A stretch of DNA of 64,000 nt from Siphonodentalium dalli (GCA_032622095.1 CP136063.1:74069980-74133979), one strand, 5' to 3'. Counted from the first letter of the stretch, positions 24,417 through 36,408 are shown. Numbers and translations are program-made. The notes: a model not told the origin generated them from the sequence alone.

Positions 24417-26479
24417 CTTTATGGTATTTAAGGTAATTTCGGTAATTTTCCAATTCTTCCTCCGATATTTCTGGTGTCAGATCAGCTTCAATATTCTCTG
24501 CTGTAGAGTTTGACGTTCCAGGACTTTATGCTTTTTTTTATTAAGAGCTTTCCTGACACTCTAATTGTTCATTCATATAGCCCCCGGCTCTTTTTGTGTT
24601 ACATGTTCCAGCTTGGAATAACCATGTTTCAATGGGTAAATGTGGATAGGCCACATTATGCTCTTGGCCATAGTCAGTTTGGTGATGAAGACGGCGCTCT
24701 CTCTCTTTTCAGCTTTCTAGCACTGCCACTCTCTCTCTCCGACTTTCTATGTCTACTGCCTCTTCGTCATCACGTGGTGTATTTAATACTTTCAACTTTT
24801 TTGAACTTAACGTCTCTGTCAAGTTTTTGGAATTAATCATGTCAGATCAGCCACTCCGTCAGTCATAGTGTCTCTTCATCAGTGGCTTCGTCTCAATGGT
24901 CTCTGGTTCTGATTATCTGAAACTCATCCTTACCACAATTACTTAGCGTATCCACACATGCATGCTGTGATATTTGAACAGTCGGATCTGTAGGTGACAC
25001 ATATTAATTTTACAGGTTAAGTGCACAGCAACGGTCACAAGGGTCGATTCCTCCAGTGATGGTGTTAATCCCGTAGTGATTTTCCTCACGGAAAATCGGG
25101 CACCAACTCGTTCTCTGCAATCGCTGCTTAATCACACTTTATTGGTCCCATATCGGTTTATTGTACCATTGGATCCAAATTTACATAGAGTTCAACAACA
25201 AATGTAAGTGGGTTAATAAAGTGTGTTTAATATCATATTACAAGGCATCAACAGAATAGTCACAGCAGTGAGCACAGCTAATACATAACCATATTAAATA
25301 GTCATTTAATGAAATATGTTTTCATTATAATCTCTAATGATGGAAATAAATCAGTAGGCATCTCACCATTTTGAAAACCAATGACTAAATGACCCCCAGA
25401 CCAAGCTAATTTCCCGCCAGTAACAGGGTGAGTGCTAATCAGTGTGAACAGTGACGAAATGGGACAACTATTTAAAGTTCAAATTAAATGAGACATACCT
25501 CTATTTAAACTTAAACTGAAATGAGACAGCACTATTTATAATAAACTTCAAGTGATATGAGACAACTCAATTTCAACTGAATTGAGATAACTCTATTTAA
25601 AGTTTCAAGAGAATATCAAAGATAGTCTTGTGCTACAGTATAACAAGTATTAGAAAATACAGCTCTTGAGCAACATTATACCTGTTATTTGGAAATAAAG
25701 TTCTTGAGCAACAGTACTAATTTATTAAGCCAAAATATAACTATCATTACAAAATTAGTTTATCAGGTTCCATTCTCAAATTTTGCCTGGTACAAGCTTT
25801 CGCTGGATGACTCATGTCTATCCATTCATGCTTTCAAGTATGATAAATGCCTGAAATGTCACTCCTTATATACACGACTGAGGGTGTCAACTCAATGCGA
25901 CAGTCTACTGCGCTCTCGTGGAGCAAGTCGCATTCTGACAAAGACCAGAGCGGAAATAAAGCACCAAAGATAACGGACCAATCAGATCATTGCTCTCTAC
26001 TACCTTTGACGAGAGGGCCAAAATGCCATACATTTTAACGGAAAACTCCGCACAAAAAAGTGTTAGTACAGCTTAGACAAATTAAGCCAATTAAATGGAG
26101 AAAAAGATTAACTATATATGACTATTAGAGGTAAGTTAAGATTTTTGAATGAATTTCACTTTATAACCTGAACTGCAGTGGACGAAGGCAAATCGCCCAT
26201 GTTCGCCCTTGTTGAATAGACAAAGTTTCAAGTCCGTTACTCATTCATTGTCACTAACTGCAACAACACTGCCTTCTCGCCATTACGAATATTGTTCCTC
26301 TTTATTCGTTTTATCAACACACTATCTTTCTCCGCGATTTCTTCATCACAGTTAAAACGTATGTTGTCATTAGGTACCTGTAAGAGTTCTGAATATACTT
26401 TTTCAGCTTCGACCACTCTTTTGTCTTGCTCAGCTATTTTTCCTTCCACCACTATTCCTCAATTTTCTGGGATCACAAT

Positions 26480-27130
26480 TGAGTCCATCATGTAAAACTA
26501 CATGACCAAGAAAGTTTATTTCCTTTTAAAATAATGGGCATCTAGTAGGCTTTAACTTCAAAAGAGATTGATCAAATCTTATGTAAAAACTAAAGCCAAA
26601 TTCGCCAGAGAAACCTCAAAATGCGATCCGAACACAATGTCTTCAAGATAACAAAGGCATTGTTTTCCATTGCAAACCTGGGAGAACTATCTCCAGCAGG
26701 CGCTGAAACATAGAAGGTGCATTAGCTCATCCAAATGGCATAAATCTAAAATAATGAAGACCTATGTGACTAGAGAAAGCTGTCTTGTCACAGTCCGATG
26801 ATTCCATAGGAATTTGCCAGTATCCGCTTGTCATGTCTAGTGTGCAATACCACTTTTTATGAGATTATCCAGAGTGTCAATGATACGTGGTAACGTGTAT
26901 GCATCCTTACTTTAGAATAGAGTTTCCGAAAATCAACGCACAAACGTGGGGAGCCATATGATGCATACTGGTGCGACCATGTACTGTTGTTGGGTTCAGT
27001 AACACCCATTGCCAACAATTTATCCATTTCCTCGTTTATATCTTGTTTTTGCGCAATTTGAATTCTCCTTGGTGGAATTTTATGTGATGGCTCTAAACCT
27101 GTGTCAATTACGGGTTGTCAATGAGGATCT
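26480..27130 (-). pseudogene. Ty3/gypsy reverse-transcriptase remnant
   Basis: On the minus strand: KIPPRRIQIAQKQDINEEM, then MDKLLAMGVTEP...PRLCVDFRKL near 26940-27110, then DMTSGYWQIPMES near 26825, HYFRFMPFG followed by ANAPSMFQRLLE near 26690-26750, the YLDD-box region mutated to YLEDIVFGS near 26650, and INFLGHVVLHDG near 26500. These are RT motifs 1-6 in order, spread across frames with stops. The catalytic YLDD is altered (E replaces the first D). RNase H could not be located further downstream. Confidence 0.88.
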
Positions 27131-27787
27131 ACCAAGAGGCCCATCTGGGGAACAAAGAATATGCTGAAAATGTAAGACAAGTGCTGATAATCGGCGAGTT
27201 TGTGAATCAGATAAATCAGATGAAGCACCATGTATTAAATGTGGTAGGTATTTAGGTAACTGAGAGCTATCTGCTTAATTCAATAGCATAGAGATAAACT
27301 TCTTCGTGTCGCCCAAAATCAACCCTATAAGCTTTACAAATTATAGTGCCCACTCTAACTTTAATAAGCTTATCCTTATAATTATTTAGCAACGAGAACA
27401 TCTGTGTGTGAGGGAAAATTATATGCTTTAATAATAGCATTATTATTACATAGAGGTTGTTTGAATTCCCCTCCCAAAATAATTTCTCAATTTGGAGGGA
27501 TAATTGCATACATAACAAGAATAACATGGGGGCTATATTAAGAAGCATGGTGATATAAGTTGATCAGTATATTGTGATGCTTTTATATCTTATCAGCAAC
27601 ATCCACAATCATTTGGTTTTCAACAAGAAAATCTAAGTCCAATATACCAGAAAATCCATGAATTTGTTTTGTGCTACAAGACTAGACAATGAAATTCTTA
27701 GACTTGACACACCTTGATCTTTCATATGACTAACTTCAGCTGTATAAAACTTAATGGGTACAGTTCTAATTTTGTAAGACTCTAATT

Positions 27788-28078
27788 TCATGTTCTCAGT
27801 TTTTGAATTGGTCTAAGATGGAAAAGCGGTGAACCAGTGTCTACCATTACTTCACAGAACATGCCACTTATGACAGCTCTCACAAACAAACATTTTTCAT
27901 TTGGTTTTATGTTAACTGATTCACGATCCCGATGGCTATGGGGTAGATTTTGAGGATTTCCTAGTACAGATTCTGACACTAGTGATTCACTTCCAGGTTT
28001 TACTTCATTGATAGTATTTTCCTTAGACATGTTATTTATTGTTGGATTTATTATTTCAATCTTACAGAATAACATCAA
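27788..28078 (-). pseudogene. Retroelement aspartic protease remnant
   Basis: The frame contains LFVRAVISGMFCEVMVDTGS followed by PLFHL. VDTGS is the catalytic D-T-G of retropepsins, preceded by the usual beta-strand (xxVxxxVxGxxxxxLVDTGA). It lies upstream of the RT remnant on the same strand, which gives the normal gypsy order protease, RT, integrase. The segment 27130-27788 between them shows no recognisable motif and contains several stops. Confidence 0.7.
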
Positions 28079-28474
28079 TTCGTCGCTTTTGATTGGCTAA
28101 TGGATTGTTCATGCACTACAGAACATGCATGCAGAAGCTCCCTGTGTTGGTAGATTTCAACAATTTATGTTGCATTCCATTTCATGTCTCTTGGCATACT
28201 TATGCACTGAAGTACTGAGGATTTATTAACAGTATGTTTGGTGGCAGGGTAATCCTACTCGAAGGTATTTTCATGCTGCTGTCATTTCTAGAGCATACAT
28301 TTAGGTTACCAAGACACAACCTTAATGGCTATATGTGTAACGACCAATAGTATTCCGTGGATTGACAGCTTATGATTAAATTATTCTCACGTACACTCAT
28401 GCGAAGGAATGTGAATGTCTATTAGTTAACGTTAAGACCAAAATTTAGAACTTTACTCATGGTACTGCTTTCAG

Positions 28475-28614
28475 GTGCTGTCGGTTTCGTATGTTCTGCA
28501 ATGTATACGTTTGCAATTTATGACAGTCCTCATGCGGACCCAAGCATAACTGAGGAGGAACTCCATCTGTTTAAAGCATCGGCAACCGGCGTACTTTCAA
28601 AATCGTCGTACAAG
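28475..28614 (+). CDS. SLC17-family exon (TM6 and central loop)
   Basis: The acceptor CTGCTTTCAG precedes 28475 and the donor GTATAC follows 28614. It completes the split glycine of the previous exon and ends in phase 0. It reads AVGFVCSAMYTFAIYDSPHA then DPSITEEELHLFKASATG then VLSKSSYK. The pattern YDSPxxxPxIxxEExxxF is a hallmark of the large cytosolic loop after TM6 in SLC17 transporters. A GT four bases earlier was excluded because it breaks the frame into 30004. Confidence 0.92.
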
Positions 28615-28683
28615 GTATACACAAATCATCTGTCCAATTCACTTCACGTTTTACACTTCCATGACTTATAATGCCGAAATCAT

Positions 28684-28885
28684 ATAACACTTTCATGACT
28701 GGAGCTTCTGAAATATTACGAAAACAATGTGCCATTGCATTCTCTTATATCCGAGTCTCCCACATGGAGATTCGCATATATAAAAGAATACATTGGCCTA
28801 ACAATATTTACCTTGAGCTTGTAAGCAAGTGCATTATCTTATATATATTAGGCTCCCTATGGAAGAGCACAAGTCCACAGATGAG
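28684..28885. mobile_element. TTAA-type MITE, family B, copy 1 (degenerate)
   Basis: It starts AACACTTTCATGACTGGAGC and carries two decayed hairpin modules (about 28732-28797 and 28828-28880). The right terminus with CATGAAAGGGTTAA is missing. The 20 bp to its left (TAATGCCGAAATCATATAAC) are also found left of the family B copy at 61461. Confidence 0.65.
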
Positions 28886-29530
28886 GCATACAACACAAAC
28901 AATATATTCCTTCCCTGCGACTCGACTCAACTGTTCTGTCAAATTTCTATGTGAATAATTTGAGAAGAATTCCCTCACTAAAATTAATTTAACATGACGG
29001 ATATTTAGAGGGGTAGTTCAAGATGACGATTTCCGCTTACTACTCAGCAAATTAGCAGCCAATTCGATCATTCTGACTTTACTGTTGTGCGTTTAGGCAT
29101 TTTATTTGTGTTCAGACAACGATCCGATAGCCAATGGAAACCATTGTGCGAAAACTGTTTTGGTTTAAGGTGTTAAACAAACTTTGTTTGATATTTTGTT
29201 TGCTTGATATATAAGGGCAACGCATGGCTTTGTTCGTTTAATATTATATATATTAATATCGCGGTCCACACAGTGTGAGGAAAATGTCTGCGGTGTAAGC
29301 GGTCGTATCATGTCATCAAACTCTGCAAAGAGTGTTCCTTTTTAGTCCACTCCTGATATTGTAATAATAGAGCGTTTGTTTCACTTCTTTGCAAAAATTT
29401 TAAACAGCTGTAAAAATGATATGACTTTGGTAACTATTTCAAAGTATATCCAGCCTGTATATATCTATATTTCATGTATTCGTCGGCGTATCATGTATAT
29501 CTTTCCAAAATAACGTATACTTATTTTTAG

Positions 29531-29960
29531 CTCAACTTTATTTTGTAAAGTTTGAGCTATTGCCATTGGTTGGCGTCATTTGTCCGTCAACAATTTCCTT
29601 TGGCCACATCCCTCATCCGATGATCACCAAACTTCATATGGGTCTTCGGGGTGTCATCGATATTTACCGAAATTCGTTAAAAACGTGGCCGCCGGCAGCC
29701 ATTTTTGGATTTCATATTTGAATCCATCGGCACAGCCTGCAGTCCGCATTTATTGGAGAATTGTTTTGAAAATTTGAAGACTTTTTTAGGAACACCTCGA
29801 AATGGGAGCCATCGAATTTGAAAAATTTTCGATGAAAAAACATGGCCACCGGCAGCCAACTTGGATTTTACTCTCTGCATCAGTAAATCCTTCGGCACAC
29901 CCTACAGACCACATACCTCATCTGGTGATAACCAAACCTCATATGGATCTTCTGGGTGAC
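29531..29960. repeat. Dispersed TTTAGCTCA...TTGGCGTCATTTGTCCGTC repeat
   Basis: A TTTTAGCTCAACTTTA... start with a small inverted pairing (AGCTCAACTTTATTTTGTAA with TTTGAGCT), then TTGCCATTGGTTGGCGTC and a GTCCGTCAAC run, is typical of a widespread non-coding repeat of marine invertebrate genomes. The later part contains repeated GGCCGCCGGCAGCCATTTT and GCATCGG/CACACCC segments. It is non-coding. Confidence 0.55.
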
Positions 29961-30003
29961 CTCTAGTTTTAGGCTGAAGTGAGCCATGTCCGTTTTCTTT
30001 TAG

Positions 30004-30153
30004 CTTTCAGATGTTCCCTGGAAGGCTATTCTGTCATCCGGTCCGGTATTCGCTGTCTTCGTCGGTTCGTTCGCCCGTAATTTTGTCTTCGCTCTGATGC
30101 TAACCGAGATCCCACAATACTACAAAGATGTGTTTGGTGTGAACACCGCGACG
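30004..30153 (+). CDS. SLC17-family exon (TM7)
   Basis: Two AGs are possible at the acceptor (30002-30003 and 30009-30010). Only the first keeps the reading frame with the previous phase-0 exon, giving LSDVPWKAILSSGPVFAVFV then GSFARNFVFALMLTEIPQYY then KDVFGVNTAT. The block VPWxAIxxSxPVxAxxxxxF...N(x)xFxxLLTExPxYxKDVxGxx is one of the most conserved in the SLC17 family. The donor is GTAAAA after 30153, phase 0. Confidence 0.95.
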
Positions 30154-30205
30154 GTAAAATTATATAATCTAGTATCTACATTATATTTGCAACCACAAAA
30201 TACAC

Positions 30206-33200
30206 TTAGTCCAGGAGATCGGGAGGTAGTGTTGCTCATATTGACGTACAAGCTGCGACCATGTTATTTTTAATGTTTTAGGTATGTTAATTAAGAAAAA
30301 TCATTATAGCAAGAACAAATTTGTAGCCTTCTTTGTTTTTTTTTTCGATTTTTTGGGCATTTTTCTACGTTTTTAGCCCAAATTTTTCAAATTTTTTTTC
30401 AATTTGTAACCATTTCATTTTAGTATGATTTTGGTGATTAAGTTGAATAGTAATTGTGTTAATAATGTTAAATAACTAAACCTGCTAAAAAAATTGAAGA
30501 ATTTCAATGTTTATTTTTTCAATTTTTAAAAAACTTTTTTACGCAAAATCGTCCAAATTGCAACCATTTCATCTTAGTATGATTTTAATGGTTAAATTAA
30601 CCATTAGTTATTTTAATAGTGTTAAATAATTTACAACTTGGCTTCTACAATGTTTTTAAATGGATTTAAGAAGGTTTCTACTTGTTTTCTAAGTTGAGGG
30701 GGGGGGGTCTAATTCAAATCCAATTAAACATTGTACTGTTCAAAATAAGATAAATTCCTTAAGGCGTATGGTAGATATACGTAACTAGTTTGCAAAACTT
30801 ATACATATGCCTTTCTATCCTGTGCACGCGAGTCGGATTTTACAAATTAAATTATGATGAAAAACCCTGAATTTTGGGTGTGGTCACATTTGTGGTCATA
30901 ATATTCCCATTAGAGAGTGGATGGACATGGGGCATGCGGCACTGTGCAGTATATATGTATATGATAAGCATGACATGAGACATTAGTATCCTTCTACTAA
31001 ACTGTTATCAGGAATCGAGTATCGGTGTTATTTCTTACCCCCCAAAAAATGGTCAATTTTAAAACGGGGTATGTGTGTTAAAGGACCACTGGGAGATAAT
31101 AGGATGTTCAATGACTCCTATATTTCTATCGTATTACAGTAAAGCTTTTTTGTAAAATTGGCGCGGTTTACGCGATCGAAGTTCGATTTTCTTTACAATT
31201 ATATGTTACAAACAACTAATTATATAGAGTTACGCTTCTTGAATTTCTGTAGGAAAACTCGAGTCAGCATAACAAAAAAATCTGGCTGCTGATTGGTTGA
31301 TTATCATTGAGGGAAATATCCCTAATCGAGAACAGAAAATCATAGCCTACGTAAATATGACGATCGTGTATGTTTAGATGTCCAGGAAGAGTCTGGTGGT
31401 GTCCAGAAGTTACGGAAGGGGTCTGGATATTTTTAAGCTGCTGATTTTTGTGCAGTAAATGGGGTAGTTGTGGAAATGCAAGATTATCGTTTGAAAAACA
31501 ATACCGAAAATGGCGCGTTTGTTGTCACATACTGGTGCAGCGGATGATGTTCTAAGGGAAAATTGACCATGGAAAATAATTAGGTGTTTGTAACATATAG
31601 ATACGAAGCTTCGGTACATTAATTATTATTCATATATTACTATATTTAAATCAGATTTATGCATACAGTCGCCGTCGAAACAAAAACATGAATGTACCGA
31701 TTATTCGTGACATTCAAGTTAAATGTTCAATAATAGAAAATTATACTGTGACTGCTTCATTCAACATGAAGTTAATCAAGGTGTATCTTTATTAATAACA
31801 GTATACATTACTATCTAAATCAGAAGAAACATGTGGCCCTGGGTACCTATCCCCCAGCGCTGTGGCAAAAACAAAATTGACAATGCATTCTTAAACACAA
31901 ACCTGTGGCGGTTTTTCATCCAATGTACCGAAGCTTCGTGCCAGTGCATGCATCGAAGCTTCGTGATGTGTCAGAACTCCAGGAATATACCACCATAGGT
32001 CATCATAATTATGGTACCGGTAACAAACGTTGAATTGTCACCAGAAACCCGGATATTAATAATTTCAGATCATAATTAGCATCGCATTATATAATTATCA
32101 CAATGACACACTATACTTCACCCACGCCTATATAATTGCTTCCTCCCTGACACAGGGCTACATATAAGAAGTTTATCGATGTCTACGTAATGAGAGTATA
32201 CAGTTCCGTCAAAATCTGGCGAAAAATGTGTCATCGCATCGTTAACCCCACATATGTGGCGATTTTTCATCCAATTTACCGAAGCTTCGTGTCACGTACC
32301 GTCAAATGGCATCAAACGTTGAATGGTCACCATAAACTTCGATATCAGTCATTTCAGATTGTAACTATCATGGAATTATATATTAACCCATGGTGTAATT
32401 ATGTCAAAATGACACACTATATTACACCCACCCTGTTTAACTCCTTCCTCCCTGACACAGTGCTACATACAAGTAGTTTATCCATGTCTATTTATTGAGA
32501 GTATATAGTTCTGTCGAAATCTGGTGAAAAATGTGACCTTGCATCATTAACCCCAAATCTGTGGCGGTTTTTCATCATATGTACCGAAGCTTGGTGACGT
32601 GTCAGAACTCCAAGAATATACCCCGTCGGGACATCAAATGGTATCAAACGTTGAATGGTCACCAGAAATCTCGATATTAGTCATTTCAGACCATAATCGG
32701 CATAGCATTATATATTAACCCATCGAGAAATATGTCAAAATGCACACTATATTACACCCATCCCTATATAACTGCGTCCTCCCTGACACATGATGCATAT
32801 AAAAAGTTTATCCATGTCTACTTAATGAGAGTATACAGTTCTGTCAAAACCTGGCGAACAATTTGGTCTATAAATACCGTAGTGTGACACATTTAAGATA
32901 TACCAAAACAATAAACACCTTTCAACCCAAAGATAGTTACATTTTAATTGAAAAAAATGGTCCAAACATGAAAAGTTAATTTTTGCCGATATATATGTCA
33001 AGTTGACAATTAACCATGGTACATCAGACATGTTTGTATCCAATGTATAGAAGGCAGAATAGTCAATTTTGTACATCATCCATAACTTGTAATCGGTTGC
33101 AGGACACGCTGGGGCAATATTTACCATTTTCCATATTTTGGCGGCCTTTTTGAGCCAAAGTAAGAATTTTTGTTCCAGTGAGTTGGAATATTCATAGGTA

Positions 33201-33997
33201 ATCACATGTATCACTTACATTACAAAGTTCTGTTGATTTCTTGTTAAAATATGACTAGAATCCCAATTGTGATTTTTTTTAAAATTATATACTGCGTTCT
33301 GTAAATTCGAATTTTTGAGGGAACGGAAGGGGCTAGGACCTCAAAACGTGCATATTTAATTGCCCCAATGATCAATTAATATATGAAATACAAAATAAAG
33401 TGACATTACTCAACCAGTTCCAGACAGCATGTATCGATCTAGAAGATATTTGTAAAAAAAAGTCATATTTTCAACTTCCGGTGGCCATTTTGGTGGCCAT
33501 CTTGGATGGTGAGTTTCAATTTTGTCCCCAAAAAGTCTTAGCTTCACGAAAATATATACATTTGTATACATTTTACAAGATTTTCACCGCTATAATTTGC
33601 ATAAAACTGTCTTAGGGTCTGATCTGAAAAACGGCGGCCATGATGGACGCCATTTTGTCTGGAGTCTATATGGCCACTTTTTTTTCTTGTTAACATTGCT
33701 TAAAAGTTGAAGGACATAATAAGGAACAAAATGATTGGTGGAGAAGTTATGTCCCAGGGGTGCAAGGGTACCCATATTAGCTCCAGTAGTACTATGACGT
33801 CGCCGGAAAATTCTTCTATTTTCGGTCGTCGGGTAGGTCAACAAAACACGTTTTTCGCCAATTAACCTACAAATTCACCACTGCTATCGTGGATTTTCGT
33901 AATCTACATATATTTTACTACAAAATTAGACCGGATAGCACTTGTCCGTCAAAATGAGCAACATTTGTTATTTCTTGGGGTCGATCTCCTGGACTAA
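30206..33997. mobile_element. 3.8-kb block with inverted TTAGTCCAGGAGATC ends
   Basis: TTAGTCCAGGAGATCG at 30206 is mirrored by CGATCTCCTGGACTAA ending at 33997; further in, GTTGCTCATATTGACG mirrors CGTCAAAATGAGCAAC. Inside are AT-rich DNA, a three-copy satellite (31895-32870), a region with GGTGGCCATTTTGG / GGCGGCCATGATGGACGCC near 33480-33660, and no recognisable transposase. It may be a large non-autonomous DNA transposon that acquired satellite DNA. Confidence 0.55.
31895..32870. repeat. Tandem satellite, about 305-355 bp unit, three copies
   Basis: Landmarks repeat three times: TGTGGCGGTTTTTCATCC (31904, 32255, 32560), TACCGAAGCTTCGTG, AAACGTTGAATGGTCACC, TCATTTCAGA, CTCCCTGACACA and GAGAGTATACAGTTCTGTC. 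Units differ by substitutions and by a segment missing from the middle copy. It is non-coding. Confidence 0.85.
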
Positions 33998-34040
33998 CTG
34001 GCTGACAATGCAAATTTTTGTTTGTTGCTGCTGTCCCCAG

Positions 34041-34440
34041 ACAATTATTATTCGGGGACAATAGAAGTGACATCCCGCCGTCTGTCTAGTCGTCCATCTG
34101 TCCGTTCCTGTGTCCGTCACACGTTTTGGGTACCTTCATCGTGTAATCAACTCCTCCCATATTTTCAATTGTAGAGAATTGATACTTTAGGATATTGGTA
34201 TCCATATATTGCCAATGTGCAGCATGGATGACGAAAAAAATATATTTGTTCACTGAGCTATTCCCGTCTCTTGACTGAAATTTCCAGTTTGATTGCCTTC
34301 ATTGTGTAATCCGCTGCCTCCAACATTTTCAAATGTAGAAAATTAAAACTTTAGTGTATTGTTACCCATATCGTTCTAATGTGCAACATGTATATGGACG
34401 ACATGAAAGAATAATTGAAAATTTGAAGACTTATCTTGAG
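34041..34440. repeat. Dispersed GGGGACAATAGAAGTGACAT repeat
   Basis: It begins with the small hairpin GTCCCCAGACAATTATTATT / CGGGGAC, followed by CCGTCTGTC/CGTCC runs, then two diverged copies of a TTGATTGCCTTCATTGTGTAA-like unit about 170 bp apart. It resembles the dispersed repeat type at 29531, not a gene. Confidence 0.45.
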
Positions 34441-34599
34441 TCAAAACTTTTTACAATTCTAATTTTAAATTTTTGAATGATTTATTACCAAAGTTCGTTT
34501 TTTTTCTTCCGAAAAAGCCAACCTAAGAAAACCATATGTTTTTAGGGGACGTGTGTGTTTCCCATCTCAATATTATGGTGACTTACGCATATATGTAAT

Positions 34600-34856
34600 A
34601 GTCGTGGCCATATTGGATTCATCCAGCCCCCGTTCCGCGGTTTATGTGCTACAGGTGAATGTTCTGGAGGTGCATTCCCCATATGGAACTTTTGAATATT
34701 CATGATTCCATATATTGAGCTTTCTAATATTAATGAATTTCCTATATCGAATCATGAATATTCAAAAGTTCCATATGTGGAATGCACTCCAGAACTTTGA
34801 TCTGCAGCACCTAAACCGCAGAACGGGGACTGGGCGAATCCAATATGGAGGCGACT
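34600..34856. mobile_element. Palindromic MITE, 257 bp
   Basis: AGTCGTGGCCATATTGGATT...CCCGTTCCGCGGTTTA...GGAACTTTTGAATATTCATG is matched on the right arm in inverted order with about 85-90 percent identity. The loop, around GAGCTTTCTAATATTAATG, is short. No coding sequence. Confidence 0.75.
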
Positions 34857-35320
34857 CAGTGATCTCGCCTATTCAAGTTTGAATGTTGAGTGCTAGTCCA
34901 AATTATATGTAAACTTATTACTGTTATTACAATCTCACATTCGGATGATCAAAATAGCTCGATAAACAGATGAAACCATAATATATCTTATAGACTTACT
35001 CTGTTACCCGAAAAGACCCATTGAAGTTGTAGAATGTATCGCTTCAGATAGAAAATAAATCCCCTTTTCGGAGTGGGACATGAACGAGCATTCCACACTA
35101 TAGTCTTATCCTATTATTGTAAACTAGAGAGCGTTTGTATCACGTATATACATAAAGTTATAAGGCAGATCTATTTCTATATGAATTCGGTCAATTCAGA
35201 GTATATACATATACAGTCTGTATATGGTCATTTTGTGCATTTGGACCGCCGGACAGTGCGTAAATTACTGTGCCAAAGTTGGGGCATGAAGTTATAAGTC
35301 GTTTTTACCTTTTTTCACAG

Positions 35321-35453
35321 ATCGGCGTATTGACGGCTATTCCACATGTACTTATGGGTACCGTTGGTATATTGTCTGGGTTCTGTTACGACTCGCTCAT
35401 AATAAATGGCCGTTTGTCAAGAACAGCCGCCCGGAAAATGGCACAGACTATAG
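35321..35453 (+). CDS. SLC17-family exon (TM8)
   Basis: The acceptor is CCTTTTTTCACAG before 35321 and the donor GTGGGT follows 35453 (phase 1, split glycine). It reads IGVLTAIPHVLMGTVGILSG then FCYDSLIINGRLSRTAARKM then AQTIG. The sequence NGxLSALPxxxxxxxxxxxGxxxDxL...LSxTxxRKxxxxIG is the SLC17 TM8 and following cytosolic loop. Confidence 0.93.
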
Positions 35454-35503
35454 GTGGGTTTTAAGGGATAGCATCGCAGGAACGTGGCCATATGATCCGT
35501 GTG

Positions 35504-35908
35504 TGATGATAAGGCCCCTGTTTGGCTGCTAATAAGCATAATCCGAAGTACATGACCTATATTCTCTGCAGTACTCCCGTTGGTGTTAGTCTAGACAGTT
35601 TGACCTATATTCTCCGCAGTCCACCCACGCATTGCATCATGGTCTATGTGTATACCGGTTGGGCATGTCCAAAAAACTTCAAAAACTTCAAAAATTTCTA
35701 AAACTTCAAAAACTTCAACAAATTTCAAAAACTTCAAAAACTTCACAAATTTCACAAATTTCACAAATTTCACAAATTTCAAAAAACTTCAAAAATTAAA
35801 CAAAATTCAGGATTTAGTCATAAATGACCCGCCATATCAAATCCAGTCGGAAGTCGGGATTTTTTTTACCCTGTGCCAATGCATTCTCTTATATATGCGA
35901 GTCGACCA
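35504..35908. repeat. Left terminal inverted repeat of the virus-like element
   Basis: Order from outside in: TGATGATAAGGCCCC terminus; a duplicated ACCTATATTCTC(T/C)GCAGT motif; CATGGTCTATGTGTATACC; a tract of 9-bp ACTTCAAAA-type units (about 35677-35800); CGCCATATCAAATCCAGTCG; and finally one half of the hairpin module (35876-35908) ending at GTCGACC. The matching right TIR is 38221-38680. Confidence 0.88.
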
Positions 35909-36408
35909 GCCGCCGCCGGCGGCGGCGGCGGCGGTGTCCCTCGGTATCAGGAATGACTATCGAACTGTTGCCCTCGGCCTTCAGCTTGTACTTTTGCCTC
36001 TTTTCTGTCGAGCCATTTTCCATATACGTTTCCACGTTATCACTCCATGCTTCTTGTGCTTTATCTCTACGCTCATCACACAAACTTTTGAAGTATTCAT
36101 CTTCATTCGATTTAATTTTCTTATTCTGACTATCATCCGTGTCCTCAGTTAATTTTCGTTTTAACTTATTTTCTTGACACCAGTTTATTACGTGTCTCTG
36201 GACATCATGCTGATCTTCGAACAAAAGCCCAGTCATTGCAAGGGTACGACATGTCTTCTCGAATGCCTATGTTTTTATAGTTTTCTTTATTAATTTCATT
36301 GATCTCACCAGGTGTCCTTATGTCCTTAGTATAGCCATTATGTTGACCCTGGGGCACAATATAATTATATGTCATGCACTCCCGTTGACCAGGGAGATCT
36401 GTCATCAT
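35889..36408 (-). pseudogene. Second zinc-finger protein remnant of the virus-like element
   Basis: Two overlapping minus-strand frames make up one protein. The upstream frame (36408-36205) ends SYPCNDWAFVRRSA; the downstream frame (36236-35889) starts MTGLLFEDQHDVQRHVINWC and continues into a basic, lysine-rich region and an arginine run encoded by GCC/GGC triplets. The pieces would form a C2HC/C2H2-type finger (C-x2-C...H-x4-C) if the frame were continuous. The second cysteine position reads W and the frame shifts at that point, so this copy is broken. It lies directly downstream of the ATPase remnant on the same strand. Confidence 0.6.

Larger units (their letters stand above)
4645..28474. 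other. 23.8-kb intron of the SLC17 gene
   Basis: This is the largest intron of the gene and is filled with repeats, listed separately. Stretches in which I see no gene and no clear repeat: 4645-5560 (AT-rich); 7680-8480 (one (TTTCG)n-like run near 7968); 11230-11920; 14170-15270 (AT-rich); 15490-16980 (many ACATGTAC and ACCGGTAC words); 17700-18290; 19930-21230; 22525-23595 apart from a microsatellite; 24420-26480; and 28080-28470. None shows a conserved protein segment beyond those listed. Confidence 0.6.

Noticed and set aside
26237-26452. Minus-strand frame MVEGKIAEQDKRVVEAEKVY... considered as a gene
   Set aside because: It continues directly from the RT remnant in a decayed gypsy element and matches no family I know; 71 codons are not sufficient evidence.
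29999-30010. Alternative acceptor at 30010 for the TM7 exon
   Set aside because: It would shift the reading frame relative to the phase-0 donor at 28614; the AG at 30003 keeps the conserved DVPWKA frame.
35591-35782. KFVKFLKF / FKNFKNF-type frames at both ends of the virus-like element
   Set aside because: They are translations of the 9-bp TIR tract, open on both strands because 9 is divisible by 3.
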